A stretch of DNA of 64,000 nt from Roseomonas indoligenes (GCF_017813365.1 NZ_JAGIZA010000002.1:1-64000), one strand, 5' to 3'. Shown: positions 26,495 through 35,936, counted from the first letter of the stretch. Made by a program: numbers and translations. The notes: generated from the letters alone by a model not told the origin.

Positions 26495-26734
26495 ATGAGC
26501 GAGACCGCCGAGAAGGTGAAGAAGATCGTCGTCGAGCACCTCGGCGTCGAGGAGGCGAAGGTGACGCCGGAGGCGTCCTTCATCGATGACCTGGGCGCGG
26601 ACAGCCTGGACACGGTCGAGCTGGTCATGGCCTTCGAGGAGGCTTTCGGCGTGGAAATCCCGGACGACGCGGCCGAGAAGATCACGACCGTCGGCGACGC
26701 CATCACCTATATCGACGCGCACAAGACGGCCTGA
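26495..26734 (+). CDS. acpP: Acyl carrier protein
   Basis: 79 residues, acidic, four-helix ACP. The phosphopantetheine site is Ser37 in [10 protein letters not shown]. The ATG at 26495 begins [10 protein letters not shown]; the frame upstream is not coding. A 204-base gap before it, longer than others in the cluster, probably holds its own promoter, as is usual for this highly expressed gene. Confidence 0.98.
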   Translation: MSETAEKVKKIVVEHLGVEEAKVTPEASFIDDLGADSLDTVELVMAFEEAFGVEIPDDAAEKITTVGDAITYIDAHKTA

Positions 26735-26882
26735 AGGCCGGATCGGGATCGGCGGGCCGGCCCTTCCGGGGCATGGCCCGACCGCCAGCATGAGATCGCG
26801 CGCGGCGGGGCCGGTTCCTCCGGCCGCCGCCCGGCCCCGCACCAGCCGCTGGGGCCCGGACGCGGGTAGGGAGTAAGCGAGA

Positions 26883-28166
26883 GTGTTCGGTCAGCTCACG
26901 GCCCCGCGCCGCGTCGTCGTCACCGGCATGGGCATCGCCAGCCCGCTGGGCCTTGGCGTGGAACATGTCTGGAAGCGGATGCTGGCCGGGGAATCCGGCA
27001 TCACCGCCATCCAGGCCTTCGATGTGTCCAACCTGCCCGCGAAGATCGCGGGCACCGTCCCTACCGGCACGAAGGCCGATGGCGCGCTGGACCTGGCGGA
27101 GTGGATCCCCGTCAAGGACCAGAAAAAGATGGACCGCTTCATCCAGCTCGCGCTGGTGGCGGCCACCGAGGCGGTCGAGGATTCCGGCTGGGTGCCGGAG
27201 ACCGAGGAGGATCGCTACGCCACGGGCGTGATGATCGGCTCCGGCATCGGCGGCCTGCAGACGATCTACGAGGCTTCGCAGCTGATCGCGGCGGGCAAGC
27301 ACCGGCGGCTCTCGCCCTTCTTCATTCCCTCGGCGCTGATCAACCTCGCCTCCGGGCACGTCTCCATCAAGTACGGCTTCAAGGGCCCGAACCACTCGGT
27401 GGTCACGGCCTGCGCCACCGGCGTGCACGCGCTGGGCGATGCCGCGCGGCTGATCGCGCTGGGCGATGCCGATGTGATGGTGGCCGGCGGGGCCGAGGCA
27501 GCGGTCGTCGAGATTGGCATGGCGGGCTTCGCCGCCTCCCGCGCGCTCTCCACCGCCTTCAACGATACGCCCTCCGCGGCGTCGCGCCCCTGGGACAAGG
27601 ACCGGGACGGCTTCGTGATGGGCGAGGGCTCCGGGGTGCTGGTGCTCGAGGAGTACGAGCACGCCAAGGCGCGCGGCGCGAAGATCTACGGCGAGGTGAT
27701 CGGCTACGGCATGTCCGGCGACGCCTATCACATCACGGCCCCCGCCGAGGGGCATGAGGGCGCCTACCGGGCGATGAAGGCCTGCTTCCGCTCCTGCGGC
27801 CTCTCGCCGGAAGACGTGCAGTACATCAACGCCCATGGCACGAGCACGCCGCTGGGCGACGACCTGGAGCTGCAGGCGGTGGAGCGGCTGTTCGGCGATG
27901 CCGCCAAGGGCGTGGCCATGTCCTCCACCAAGTCGGCCATCGGGCACCTGCTGGGCGCTGCGGGGGCGGTGGAGGCGATCTTCTCCCTTCTCGCCATCCG
28001 CGACGGCGTGGCGCCGCCGACGCTGAACCTGGAGGAGCCTTCCCACCCCTCGGTGATCGACCGGGTGGCGAAGGAGGCGCAGCCGCGCAAGATCGAGGTG
28101 GCGCTGTCCAACTCCTTTGGCTTCGGCGGCACCAACGCCTCCATCATCTTCAAGGCGGCCGCCTGA
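26883..28166 (+). CDS. fabF: 3-oxoacyl-[ACP] synthase II
   Basis: 427 residues; condenses malonyl-ACP with acyl-ACP. The catalytic triad is Cys177 (VTACATG), His318 (NAHGTSTPLGD) and His355 (KSAIGHLLGAAG), with Lys350. The start is GTG at 26883, in the context GGGAGTAAGCGAGA-GTG, directly before FGQLTAPRRVVVTG. It follows acpP by 148 bases and precedes mltG by 36, the standard acpP-fabF-mltG order. Confidence 0.97.
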   Translation: MFGQLTAPRRVVVTGMGIASPLGLGVEHVWKRMLAGESGITAIQAFDVSNLPAKIAGTVPTGTKADGALDLAEWIPVKDQKKMDRFIQLALVAATEAVEDSGWVPETEEDRYATGVMIGSGIGGLQTIYEASQLIAAGKHRRLSPFFIPSALINLASGHVSIKYGFKGPNHSVVTACATGVHALGDAARLIALGDADVMVAGGAEAAVVEIGMAGFAASRALSTAFNDTPSAASRPWDKDRDGFVMGEGSGVLVLEEYEHAKARGAKIYGEVIGYGMSGDAYHITAPAEGHEGAYRAMKACFRSCGLSPEDVQYINAHGTSTPLGDDLELQAVERLFGDAAKGVAMSSTKSAIGHLLGAAGAVEAIFSLLAIRDGVAPPTLNLEEPSHPSVIDRVAKEAQPRKIEVALSNSFGFGGTNASIIFKAAA

Positions 28167-28202
28167 GCCTCTGACCCCTGCCGCTGAAGGGACCGCACGC
28201 CG

Positions 28203-29237
28203 ATGGGCCGAGCGATCCGTGGGCTGCTGATCCTGGTGCTGCTGCTCGGCCTGGCCGGGGGCGGCGCCTTCCTCTACGCGCGGCAGGTCTATGAGAGCCC
28301 GGGTCCCCTGGCGGAGGCTCGGAACCTTGTGGTGCCGCGCGGGGGGACGGAGGCGATCGGGGCGGCGCTGCAGGGTGCCGGGGTCGTGTCCGATGCCCGC
28401 GCCTTTCTTGCCGCTGCCACGGTCACGCGCGGGGAAGGGCCGCTGCGGGCGGGGGAATTCGCCTTTCCGGCCAGGGCCTCGCTGCGCGACGTGCTGGAGG
28501 TTCTGCGGACGGCGCGGCCGGTTCAGCGCCGCCTGACGATCGCCGAGGGGCTGACGGCACGGCAGATGACCGCCCTGATCGACAGGGCGGAGGGCATGAC
28601 CGGCGAGACGCCGCCGATCGACGAGGGCGACCTGCTGCCGGAGACCTATACCTACCAGTGGGGCGATACGCGGGCCGCGGTCGTCCGCCGCGCGGAGGCC
28701 GCCATGCAGGAGGCGCTGCGCGAGGCCTGGGCGGGGCGGGCGCAGGACCTGCCGCTCGCTTCCCCGCGGGAGGCGCTGGTGCTGGCGAGCATCGTGGAGC
28801 GGGAGACCGGGGTTGCGGCGGAGCGGCCGCGCGTGGCTTCCGTTTTCATCAACCGGCTGCGGCGGGGGATGCCGCTGCAATCCGACCCCACCGTGGCCTA
28901 TGCCGCGGGGGAGGGGGCGGCGCTGGACCGGGCGCTGACGCGGGCGGACCTGGACCGGGACCATCCCTTCAACACCTACCGCAACCGGGGCCTGCCGCCC
29001 GGCCCCATCGCTTCCCCGGGCAAGGAGGCGCTGCGGGCTGTGACGCGGCCGGAGGCGACCGACTTCCTCTACTTCGTGGCGGACGGCACGGGCGGGCACG
29101 CCTTTGCCCGCGCCCTGGACGAGCACAACCGCAACGTGACGCGCTGGCGGGAGGTGGAGCGGGGGCGCGCTGCTCCGGCCGCGCCGGCTCAGGCCCCGGC
29201 GCCCGGCGCGTCGCCGAATCCGGCCCCGGCACGATGA
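28203..29237 (+). CDS. mltG: Endolytic murein transglycosylase
   Basis: 344 residues of the YceG/MltG family, an inner-membrane enzyme that cleaves nascent glycan strands. There is one N-terminal membrane anchor (about residues 7-25), a LysM-like region, then the YceG domain. The catalytic Glu199 is in LASIVERETG, followed by RVASVFINRLRRGMPLQSDPTV and NTYRNRGLPPGPI. A Pro/Ala-rich tail follows residue 325. Located after fabF as in many proteobacteria. Confidence 0.96.
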   Translation: MGRAIRGLLILVLLLGLAGGGAFLYARQVYESPGPLAEARNLVVPRGGTEAIGAALQGAGVVSDARAFLAAATVTRGEGPLRAGEFAFPARASLRDVLEVLRTARPVQRRLTIAEGLTARQMTALIDRAEGMTGETPPIDEGDLLPETYTYQWGDTRAAVVRRAEAAMQEALREAWAGRAQDLPLASPREALVLASIVERETGVAAERPRVASVFINRLRRGMPLQSDPTVAYAAGEGAALDRALTRADLDRDHPFNTYRNRGLPPGPIASPGKEALRAVTRPEATDFLYFVADGTGGHAFARALDEHNRNVTRWREVERGRAAPAAPAQAPAPGASPNPAPAR

Positions 29238-29273
29238 GGGCCACCGAGGCTCCGACCTGACCGAGGTCGCGGC

Positions 29274-30158
29274 TTGAGCGAGGCGCTGCCCCTCTCGGGC
29301 TGGCCGCTCTGGTGGCGGCTGCTGCTGGTCTCGTCCCTCTGGGCCACGGCCTTCCCTGTCGTGCGGCTGCTCACGCGCTCCATGCCGCCTTTCGCGCTCT
29401 CCTTCGGGCGGGGCGTGGCGGCGGTGCTGGTGATGCTGGGTTTCGCCCTGGCGACGGGTGCCTTTCGCGGGCTGCGGCGCGGCTTCTGGCGGCACGGGGC
29501 GCTGCTGGGCACGACGAATGGATGGTTGCCGAACTGCCTGATCGCGGTGGCGCTGGTCTCCTTGGGAGCCGCGACGGTGTCGCTGATCCAGTCCACCACG
29601 CCGCTCTTCGTCGCGCTGCTGGCCTTCGGCTTCCTGCCGACGGAGCGCCCGGGTCTGCGGACGCTGGCGGGGATGGCGGTCGGTTTTGCGGGGATCGCGG
29701 TCATCCTCGGCCCGCAGGCGCTGCTGGGTGGAAGCGGGTTGCTGGCGGGTGGGCTGGTGCTGCTGGCGGCGCTCTCCTACGCCGTGGGCACGGTCTATGT
29801 GCGGCGGCGGCAGCCCGGCTCGCCCGTGGCGCTCTCGGTCGGGCAGCAGGCCGGCAGCGCGGCGGGGGCGGGGGTGATGACCCTGCTCTTCGAGCCGGCG
29901 GGGGCCTTCGACCAGCCGATCGAGGTCTGGGGCGCGGTGCTCTGGGTGGGGGTGGTGGCCTCCGCCCTGCCGCTGACCTTCTTTCTCTCCCTGGCGCAGC
30001 GGGCGCGGGCGACGGATGCGGCTATGACAGGGTATCTGCAGCCCGGCTTCGCCGCCGTCTTCGCGGCGCTGCTGCTGGCGGAATGGCCGGAGCCGAGGGT
30101 CCTGCTGGGCGGGGCGGTGGTGCTGCTCGGCGTCTGGCTGGCGACCGGGAGGCGGTAG
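29274..30158 (+). CDS. DMT superfamily (EamA) transporter
   Basis: 294 residues with ten predicted membrane segments in two EamA halves (about 15-140 and 155-290), characteristic of drug/metabolite exporters in the inner membrane. The first half has LWATAFPVVRLL and the motif VSLGAATVSLIQSTTPLFVALL, typical of the family. The start is TTG at 29274, preceded by GAGG 11 bases upstream; no ATG is placed plausibly. The substrate is unknown. Confidence 0.88.
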   Translation: MSEALPLSGWPLWWRLLLVSSLWATAFPVVRLLTRSMPPFALSFGRGVAAVLVMLGFALATGAFRGLRRGFWRHGALLGTTNGWLPNCLIAVALVSLGAATVSLIQSTTPLFVALLAFGFLPTERPGLRTLAGMAVGFAGIAVILGPQALLGGSGLLAGGLVLLAALSYAVGTVYVRRRQPGSPVALSVGQQAGSAAGAGVMTLLFEPAGAFDQPIEVWGAVLWVGVVASALPLTFFLSLAQRARATDAAMTGYLQPGFAAVFAALLLAEWPEPRVLLGGAVVLLGVWLATGRR

Positions 30159-30198
30159 CAGGGGCCGGGTGGCCCCTGCCAGGGTTCAGCCCGGAGGT

Positions 30199-31284
30199 TC
30201 AGGACAGCGCGGGTTCCCGCAGGTGGGCCCGGCTCTTCATCAGCGGCTGGATGTGCTGGCCGTAGGCCTCGATGCCCTCGAGGAAGTCGTCGAAGGTGAG
30301 CAGGACGCCCGACAGGCCGGGAACCTCCGCCATCTCGTCCAGCATGCGCGCGACGGAGGCGTAGGAGCCGACGAGGGTGCCCATGTTCAGGTTGATGGCA
30401 CCTTCCGGCAGCGCGTACTGCTTGGCATTGGTGTCCGAGCCGGACCGGGTGTCGGCGGCGGCCTGGCCGGCCATCCAGGCGATGGCCTCGCGGTCCGCGC
30501 CGGCCTGGTAGTGGTTCCACCGGGCCATGGCGGCCTCATCCGTCTCGTCGGCGATGAGCATGATGAGGGCGAGGGAGCCGACCTTGCGGCCGGTGACGGC
30601 GGCGGCCGCCCCGGTGCGGGCGACCATGGGCGCCAGCGCCTTCGGGGTGTTGATGCCCTGGCCCAGGCAGAAGTTGTAGTCCGCGTATTTCGCCATGAAC
30701 TCCAGGCCGGCGGCGCTCTGCCCGGCGCAGACGATCTTGATGTCGCCCGTCGGCTTCGGCAGCAGGCGGCAGTCGTCCATCTGAAAGTGGTTGCCCTTGA
30801 AGTCCGAGCGGCCGGTGGACCAGAGCTCCCGGATGATCGTGGCGAATTCGGAGAGGTGCTCGTAGCGGGAGGCGAAGTGCTCATCCCCTGGCCAGAGCCC
30901 CATCTGCGAGTATTCCGGGCGCTGCCAGCCGGTGATGAGGTTCACCCCGAAGCGGCCGGGGGCGATGGAATCGATGGTCACGGCCATGCGAGCCATGATG
31001 GCCGGGGGCAGCACCAGGGACGCCGCCGTGGCGAAGAGCTTGATGCGGCTGGTGACGGCGGCGAGGCCGGCCATGAGGGTGAAGGATTCCAGGTTGTAGT
31101 CCCAGAACTCCGTCTTCCCGCCGAAGCCGCGCAGCTTGATCATGGAGAGAAGGAAGTCGAGCCCGTAGTGCTCGGCGCGCTGCGAGACCTGCTTGTTCAG
31201 CTCGAAGCTGGGCTTGTACTGCGGCGCATTGGCCGAGATGAGCCAGCCGTTGTTGCCGATCGGGATGAAGACGCCGACGTCCAT
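30199..31284 (-). CDS. rutA: Pyrimidine monooxygenase RutA-like (LLM flavin enzyme)
   Basis: 361 residues, closely resembling RutA, the FMN-dependent luciferase-like monooxygenase that opens the uracil ring. Diagnostic segments: [20 protein letters not shown] at the start, [37 protein letters not shown] and [17 protein letters not shown]. The ATG at 31284 begins at the family N terminus; the longer frame upstream is not. No rutB-rutG or rutR genes flank it, so either the pathway is dispersed or this copy acts on another substrate. Confidence 0.9.
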   Translation of the reverse strand: MDVGVFIPIGNNGWLISANAPQYKPSFELNKQVSQRAEHYGLDFLLSMIKLRGFGGKTEFWDYNLESFTLMAGLAAVTSRIKLFATAASLVLPPAIMARMAVTIDSIAPGRFGVNLITGWQRPEYSQMGLWPGDEHFASRYEHLSEFATIIRELWSTGRSDFKGNHFQMDDCRLLPKPTGDIKIVCAGQSAAGLEFMAKYADYNFCLGQGINTPKALAPMVARTGAAAAVTGRKVGSLALIMLIADETDEAAMARWNHYQAGADREAIAWMAGQAAADTRSGSDTNAKQYALPEGAINLNMGTLVGSYASVARMLDEMAEVPGLSGVLLTFDDFLEGIEAYGQHIQPLMKSRAHLREPALS

Positions 31285-31480
31285 GATGCGGTGGCTCCCT
31301 GGGAGAGACGGAACCCCTCCGGCCGAGCAAATCCCGTTCCATGGCGGCTGGCCCGGCGTAAATTCGTGACCCCAGGCTGAATTTAGTGGAAAATCGGACC
31401 AGGCCGGAGCGGCACGCCTTACAGATGGCGGCCTGCGACACCATACCCTGGCGCACATTACAGAAAGGACATGTCAGGCC

Positions 31481-32299
31481 GTGGAAGCCGAGGTTCTCGT
31501 TGCCCTTGTGGCGCTGATCGGGATGGAGGTGGTCCTCGGGATCGACAACCTCGTCTTCATCGCCATCCTGACCAACCGCCTTCCCGTGGAGCGGCGGCGC
31601 TCGGCGCGGCTGATCGGGCTGGGGCTGGCCGTGCTGATGCGGCTGGGCATGCTGGCCGGCGTGGGCTGGCTGATGACGCTGACGGCGCCGCTGTTCTCCG
31701 TGCTCGGCAACGAGATTTCCGGCAAGGACCTGATCCTGCTCTCGGGCGGTCTGTTCCTGATCGGCAAGGCCGTGATGGAGATCCATCACCGCGTGGATCC
31801 GGAGGCGCAGGCCGAAGCGAAGGTGGCGGACAAGGCGATGGCGGGGTTCGGCACCACCGTGGTGCAGATCATCCTGATCGACATGGTGTTCAGCGTGGAC
31901 AGCATCCTGGCCGCCATCGGCATGACCCAGGTGATGTGGGTGATCGTGGTGGCGATCCTCGTCTCCGTGGCCGTCATGCTGCTGTCGATGGATGCCCTCT
32001 CCAACTTCATGGAGAAGAACCCGACGGTGGTGATGCTGGCGCTCGCCTTCCTCGTCATGATCGGCATGGTGCTGATCGGCGAGGGGCTGGGCTTCCACGT
32101 GCCGAAGGGCTTCGTCTACGTCGCCATGGCCTTCGCGGCGGCGGTGGAGGGGCTGAACATCTGGGCGCGGCGCTCCCACGGGCATCGCACGGCGTCGCCG
32201 GGTTCCTCCGGCCTCGCGGCGCCGGGGGAGGCCTCGGTCAGCCAGGGTGCTGTGGCGGCGGAGGTTCTCGCGCATCGGCCTTCGCCGGGAGCCGGCTGA
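31481..32299 (+). CDS. TerC family membrane protein
   Basis: 272 residues, with about seven membrane segments and the TerC signatures GIDNLVFIAIL (near 20-30) and FSVDSILAAIG (near 138), whose Asp residues lie in the membrane. Members include manganese exporters (Alx/MeeF) and TerC. The start is GTG at 31481 after a distant AAAGGA. I looked for a yybP-ykoY manganese riboswitch upstream and could not support one. The last 62 bases overlap the 3' end of the convergent SDR gene. Confidence 0.9.
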   Translation: MEAEVLVALVALIGMEVVLGIDNLVFIAILTNRLPVERRRSARLIGLGLAVLMRLGMLAGVGWLMTLTAPLFSVLGNEISGKDLILLSGGLFLIGKAVMEIHHRVDPEAQAEAKVADKAMAGFGTTVVQIILIDMVFSVDSILAAIGMTQVMWVIVVAILVSVAVMLLSMDALSNFMEKNPTVVMLALAFLVMIGMVLIGEGLGFHVPKGFVYVAMAFAAAVEGLNIWARRSHGHRTASPGSSGLAAPGEASVSQGAVAAEVLAHRPSPGAG

Positions 32300-33053
32300 G
32301 CCAGGAGACGGGCAGCGCGCCGGCGAGGCGCGCTGCCGCATAAAGGGGCCAGGGAAAGACGACCCTGGCCCTTCCTTTTTGCACCCCTTCCAGCGTGCTG
32401 CGCGCAGCTTCCACCGGCTCCATCAGGAAGGGCATGGGGAAGGTGTTCGGCGCCGTCATCGGGGTGCGGATGAAGCCCGGACAGACGGCGTGGAGGCGGA
32501 TGCCCTCCGCGCGGGCGGTGGCGTCGGTGGCCTCGGTCCAGCGTTGGAGCGCGGCCTTGGAGGCACAGTAGGCCGGGGCGCCGGGGGAGGCGGTGAAGGC
32601 CGCGATGGAGGCGATGGCGGCCACGCGGCCGCGGACGCCGTCCGGGCCACGGGGCTGGGCCCGCATGAGGTCCAGTGCGGGCATGATCGTGTTGAGGGCG
32701 CCGGTTAGGTTCACGGCGAAGATGCGGGCGACCTGGTCCGGTGCCTCCCGCGTTCCGCCGGTGCCGGCGGAGGTGCCGGCATTGGCGACGAGGAGGTCCA
32801 GGCCGCCGGTGCCGCGGATCCAGGCTGCGGCCGCCTCCGCGTCGCGCACGTCGAAGGCGGCCTCCGTGACGGTGGCGCCCCGGGTGCGGCAGGCGGCGGC
32901 GGTGTCGGCGAGGCGGGCGGGATCCCGGCCGGAGAGGTGAAGGACCCGGCCGGGCGTGGCGAGTTCCAGCGCCAGGGCGGCGCCAAGGCCGGAGGAGGCG
33001 CCGGTGATCGCGGCGCGCGGCCAGGGCCAGGTGCCTTTGCTGCCTTGCATCAT
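32238..33053 (-). CDS. Short-chain dehydrogenase/reductase
   Basis: 271 residues. The nucleotide motif TGASSGLG is near residue 17, NAG near 89, catalytic Ser in IASIAAFT and YCASK near 164. It has an extra C-terminal stretch (about 230-271) after the SDR core, with LYAAARLAGALP, seen in the DltE/YdfG-like branch. Start: ATG at 33053 or 33050 (ATGATG), after GGGAGAGG. It is divergent from yicC. The open frame continues far upstream but only as a shadow of yicC. Substrate unknown. Confidence 0.88.
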   Translation of the reverse strand: MMQGSKGTWPWPRAAITGASSGLGAALALELATPGRVLHLSGRDPARLADTAAACRTRGATVTEAAFDVRDAEAAAAWIRGTGGLDLLVANAGTSAGTGGTREAPDQVARIFAVNLTGALNTIMPALDLMRAQPRGPDGVRGRVAAIASIAAFTASPGAPAYCASKAALQRWTEATDATARAEGIRLHAVCPGFIRTPMTAPNTFPMPFLMEPVEAARSTLEGVQKGRARVVFPWPLYAAARLAGALPVSWLSRLPAKADAREPPPPQHPG

Positions 33054-33080
33054 GCCCTCTCCCGCCGCAGAAGGCCGGGC

Positions 33081-33974
33081 ATGGCTATCCGATCCATGAC
33101 TGGCTTTGCGCGTGCTACCGGAACACTTCCGGACGGCACCCCCTTCACCTGGGAACTCCGCAGCGTCAACGGCCGTGGGCTGGACGTGCGGCTGCGCCTG
33201 CCCGGCGGGCTGGACGTGCTGGAGGCGCCCCTGAAGGAGGCGGCGGCGGCGCGCTTCGCGCGGGGCAACGTCTCGGCGAGCCTGACGGTGAAGCGGGAGG
33301 ACCGGGCGCCGCGGCTGGTGCTGGACCCGGCGGCGCTGGAGCGGGCGCTTGCGCTGGTCATGGACCTTTCGGCGCGGATGCCGGGGGCAGCTTCCCCCAG
33401 GCCAGAGGCGGTGCTGGCCCTGCCTGGGGTGCTGCGGACGGAGGTGGAGGTGCCGGACGAGGCGGCGGAGGGCGCGCGGCGCGCCGCCGTATCCGAGGGA
33501 TTCGGGGAGGCGCTGGCCGATCTTTTTGCGGCCCGTGCGGCGGAGGGCGCGCGGCTGCACGCCATTCTTTCCACCCTGCTGGACGAGATCGAGTCCCTGC
33601 GCGTCCAGGCCGTGGAGGAGGCGGCGCGGCAGCCGGTGGCGCACCGGGAGCGGCTGGAGGTTTCGTTGCGGGACCTGCTGGAGGGCGAGCGGCGCGTGCC
33701 GGAGGAGCGGCTGGCGGCCGAGGTGGCGCTGCTGGCCGCGCGATCCGACGTGCGGGAGGAGCTGGACCGGCTGGGCGCCCATGTGGAGGCCGCGCGGGCG
33801 CTGCTGGCCGAGGCGGCGCCGGTGGGGCGCAAGCTGGAGTTCCTGACCCAGGAGTTCGGGCGGGAGTCGAACACGCTGGGCGCCAAGGCGGGCAGCTTGG
33901 CGCTGACGCGGCTCTCCCTGGAGTTGAAGGCGGCCGTGGAGCGGCTGCGCGAGCAGGCGGCGAACGTGGAATGA
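33081..33974 (+). CDS. yicC: YicC family endoribonuclease
   Basis: 297 residues. The N terminus IRSMTGFARATG and WELRSVNGRGLDVRLRLP are family hallmarks, as is the C-terminal GRKLEFLTQEFGRESNTLGAKA. Members are metal-dependent RNases that act on small RNAs. The ATG at 33081 is the canonical start. The stop overlaps gmk by four bases (ATGA), a conserved pairing. The start lies 27 bases from the divergent SDR start, so the two promoters overlap. Confidence 0.95.
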   Translation: MAIRSMTGFARATGTLPDGTPFTWELRSVNGRGLDVRLRLPGGLDVLEAPLKEAAAARFARGNVSASLTVKREDRAPRLVLDPAALERALALVMDLSARMPGAASPRPEAVLALPGVLRTEVEVPDEAAEGARRAAVSEGFGEALADLFAARAAEGARLHAILSTLLDEIESLRVQAVEEAARQPVAHRERLEVSLRDLLEGERRVPEERLAAEVALLAARSDVREELDRLGAHVEAARALLAEAAPVGRKLEFLTQEFGRESNTLGAKAGSLALTRLSLELKAAVERLREQAANVE

Positions 33975-34606
33975 CCCCCGAGGATCCGAGCATGCGGCGG
34001 CGCGGCTTGTGCCTGGTTCTGGTGGCGCCTTCCGGCGCGGGGAAGACCAGCGTCTCGCGCGCGCTGCTGGGGCGGGAGGAGGAGCTCTCGCTCTCCATCT
34101 CCGCCACCACCCGGGCGGCGCGGCCGGGGGAGGTGCACGGGGTGCACTACTTCTTCCATGGGCTGGAGGAGTTCGAGGCCATGGAGGCGGCGGGGCACTT
34201 CCTGGAGACCGCCCATGTCTATGGCAGGCGCTACGGCACGCCGCGCGCCCCGGTAGAGGAGGCCCTTGCCGCCGGGCGGGACGTGCTGTTCGACGTGGAC
34301 TGGCAGGGGCACCTGCTGCTGCAGGAGGCGATGCCGGGCGACGTGGTGGGGGTGTTCCTGATGCCCCCCTCCATCCCCGAGCTGGAGCGGCGGCTCCGGG
34401 CGCGCGGAACGGATAGCGAGGAGGAGATCGTCCGCCGCATGGGAAAGGCGCGCGACGACGCCTCCCACTGGCGGGAGTTCGACCATGTGCTGGTCAACAC
34501 CGACTTCGCGGAGACGGTGGACACGGTGCAGGCGATCCTGCGTGCCGCGCGCACGGCGCGGACGCGGAATCTGTGGCTGGGGGATTTCGTGGCGGGCATG
34601 GGCTAG
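33971..34606 (+). CDS. gmk: Guanylate kinase
   Basis: 211 residues; phosphorylates GMP to GDP with ATP. The P-loop is APSGAGKTSV (19-28), the GMP-binding region has TTRAARPGEVHGVHYFF, YGTPRAPVEEAL and DVDWQG, and the lid RLRARGTDSEEEI. It could start at residue 8 (MRRRG), but the first ATG overlaps the yicC stop. It also overlaps the next gene by one base (TAGTG). Confidence 0.97.
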   Translation: MTPEDPSMRRRGLCLVLVAPSGAGKTSVSRALLGREEELSLSISATTRAARPGEVHGVHYFFHGLEEFEAMEAAGHFLETAHVYGRRYGTPRAPVEEALAAGRDVLFDVDWQGHLLLQEAMPGDVVGVFLMPPSIPELERRLRARGTDSEEEIVRRMGKARDDASHWREFDHVLVNTDFAETVDTVQAILRAARTARTRNLWLGDFVAGMG

Positions 34607-35538
34607 TGCTCGGCGTCCTCGGCCTCGTCGCGCCGGTCTTCCTGCTGATCGCCCTCGGCTACGTGTCGGGCGTGCGGCGGATGCTCTCGGACGAGGCGAT
34701 GCGGGGAATCAACGACTTCGCCTTCTGGCTCTGCGCGCCGGCGCTGCTGTTTGTCTCGGCGGCCTCGGGCGGGGGGCTCGCGGCGCACGGGGCGCGGCTG
34801 GAGGTCGCCTTCTTCTCCGGCGTGCTGGCCGTCTATGCCGTGTGCCTGGTGCTGTGCCGGGTGGTGGCGCGGCGGGGGCTGGCGGAATCGGGGCTGTTCG
34901 CCCTGAACTGCGCCTTCGGGAACACGCTGATGATGGGCCTGCCGGTGGTGCTGGCGAGCTTCGGGCCGGCGGGGGTGGCGCCGGCGACGGCGGTGATCGG
35001 CCTCTACTCCCTCATCATGCTGCCGCTGACCACGATCGTCGCGGAGGCCGGGCTGAACGCGGGGGCGCACCCGCTGCGGGTGTTGCGGACCACCGCGCGG
35101 TCGGTGGTGCGGAACCCCGTGGTGATGGCGGTGCTGCTGGGAAATCTCTGGGCGCTGTTGCTGCCGCCTCCGCCGGCCCCGATGCAGAGCTTCCTGCACC
35201 TGCTGGGCGGGGGGATGAGCCCCATGCTTCTGTTCTGCCTCGGCGGCTCGCTGCGGGACTTCCAGATCCGGCGGGACTGGGGGGACGCGGTGGCGATCAG
35301 CGTGGCGAAGCTGGCGGTGCTGCCGGCCGTGGTCTTCGCCGTCGGGCGCTGGGCGGGGCTGGGCTCGCTGGAGCTCTCCGTGGTGGTGGTGATGGCGGCG
35401 ATGCCGACGGGGGCAAACGCCTTCCTCCTCTCCCGCCGCTATGCCGTGGGGATGGAGCGAGCGGGAGCGGCGGTTCTGCTGGGCACCATCGCCTCCGTGG
35501 TGACGCTGACGGCGGTGCTGGGAATCGTCGCGCGCTAG
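34606..35538 (+). CDS. AEC family transporter (auxin efflux carrier-like)
   Basis: About 310 residues, ten membrane segments in two halves. Family features are IALGYVSGVRRMLSDE at the start, FGNTLMMGLPV (the conserved crossover-helix region) and the C-terminal AAMPTGANAFLLSRRY. Start: GTG at 34606, overlapping the gmk stop. Such carriers move organic anions such as malate or malonate; the ligand is not readable here. It overlaps the usg stop region by 4 bases at its 3' end. Confidence 0.9.
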   Translation: MLGVLGLVAPVFLLIALGYVSGVRRMLSDEAMRGINDFAFWLCAPALLFVSAASGGGLAAHGARLEVAFFSGVLAVYAVCLVLCRVVARRGLAESGLFALNCAFGNTLMMGLPVVLASFGPAGVAPATAVIGLYSLIMLPLTTIVAEAGLNAGAHPLRVLRTTARSVVRNPVVMAVLLGNLWALLLPPPPAPMQSFLHLLGGGMSPMLLFCLGGSLRDFQIRRDWGDAVAISVAKLAVLPAVVFAVGRWAGLGSLELSVVVVMAAMPTGANAFLLSRRYAVGMERAGAAVLLGTIASVVTLTAVLGIVAR

Positions 35539-35810
35539 TGCAGGCGCAGCTCGCCATCCGCGTAGGTGAACTCGGCGGGCTTCCAGAGGGCGGCGGAGGC
35601 GACGCGGACGGAGTGGAGGGCGCCCTCGATGTCCTTGCGCCAGAAATCGAGGAAGCCGTGCAGCTCGGGGAAGGTCGGGGCCCGGTCCACCTTCTGCCAG
35701 ATAAAGCTTTGCAGGACGGCCGGATGGTCGGGCAGGCGGTAGAGGATCTCGGCCGTGGTCAGGTGCCATTCGGGGATGCGGACAACCCGTTCAATGCCCC
35801 GCAGATGCAT
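35535..35810 (-). CDS. usg: Usg family protein
   Basis: 91 residues from the ATG at 35810. The family pattern is clear: HLTTAEILYRLPDHPAVLQSFIWQ, then PTFPELHGFLDFWRKDIEG and the end FTYADGELRLH. The function of this short alphaproteobacterial family is unknown. It reads toward the AEC gene and is divergent from groES; the region between includes the two CIRCE elements, although the usg start lies about 100 bases from the nearer one. Confidence 0.88.
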   Translation of the reverse strand: MHLRGIERVVRIPEWHLTTAEILYRLPDHPAVLQSFIWQKVDRAPTFPELHGFLDFWRKDIEGALHSVRVASAALWKPAEFTYADGELRLH

Positions 35811-35910
35811 GTCCTTCCTCCTGATGCCGGACGGCGGGGAGGCCGCCCGGGGCGAATGGTGCCATGCAGCAGCAATGTCCGGGCGCAAAAAATGTTTCAT
35901 ATCAATGCAA

Positions 35911-35936
35911 TGGCACTCTCCGGCTGAGAGTGCTGC
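35911..35936. promoter_or_regulatory. CIRCE element 1 (HrcA operator)
   Basis: GGCACTC, nine-base spacer, GAGTGCT: the inverted repeat bound by the heat-shock repressor HrcA. It lies just upstream of the predicted groES -35 box. Confidence 0.85.

Noticed and set aside
26703-29495. 930-residue minus-strand frame across fabF and mltG
   Set aside because: Opposes two genes with intact catalytic residues; composition is that of a complementary-strand frame.
31320-31480. yybP-ykoY manganese riboswitch before terC
   Set aside because: TerC genes often have one, but the conserved loops could not be found in this gap.
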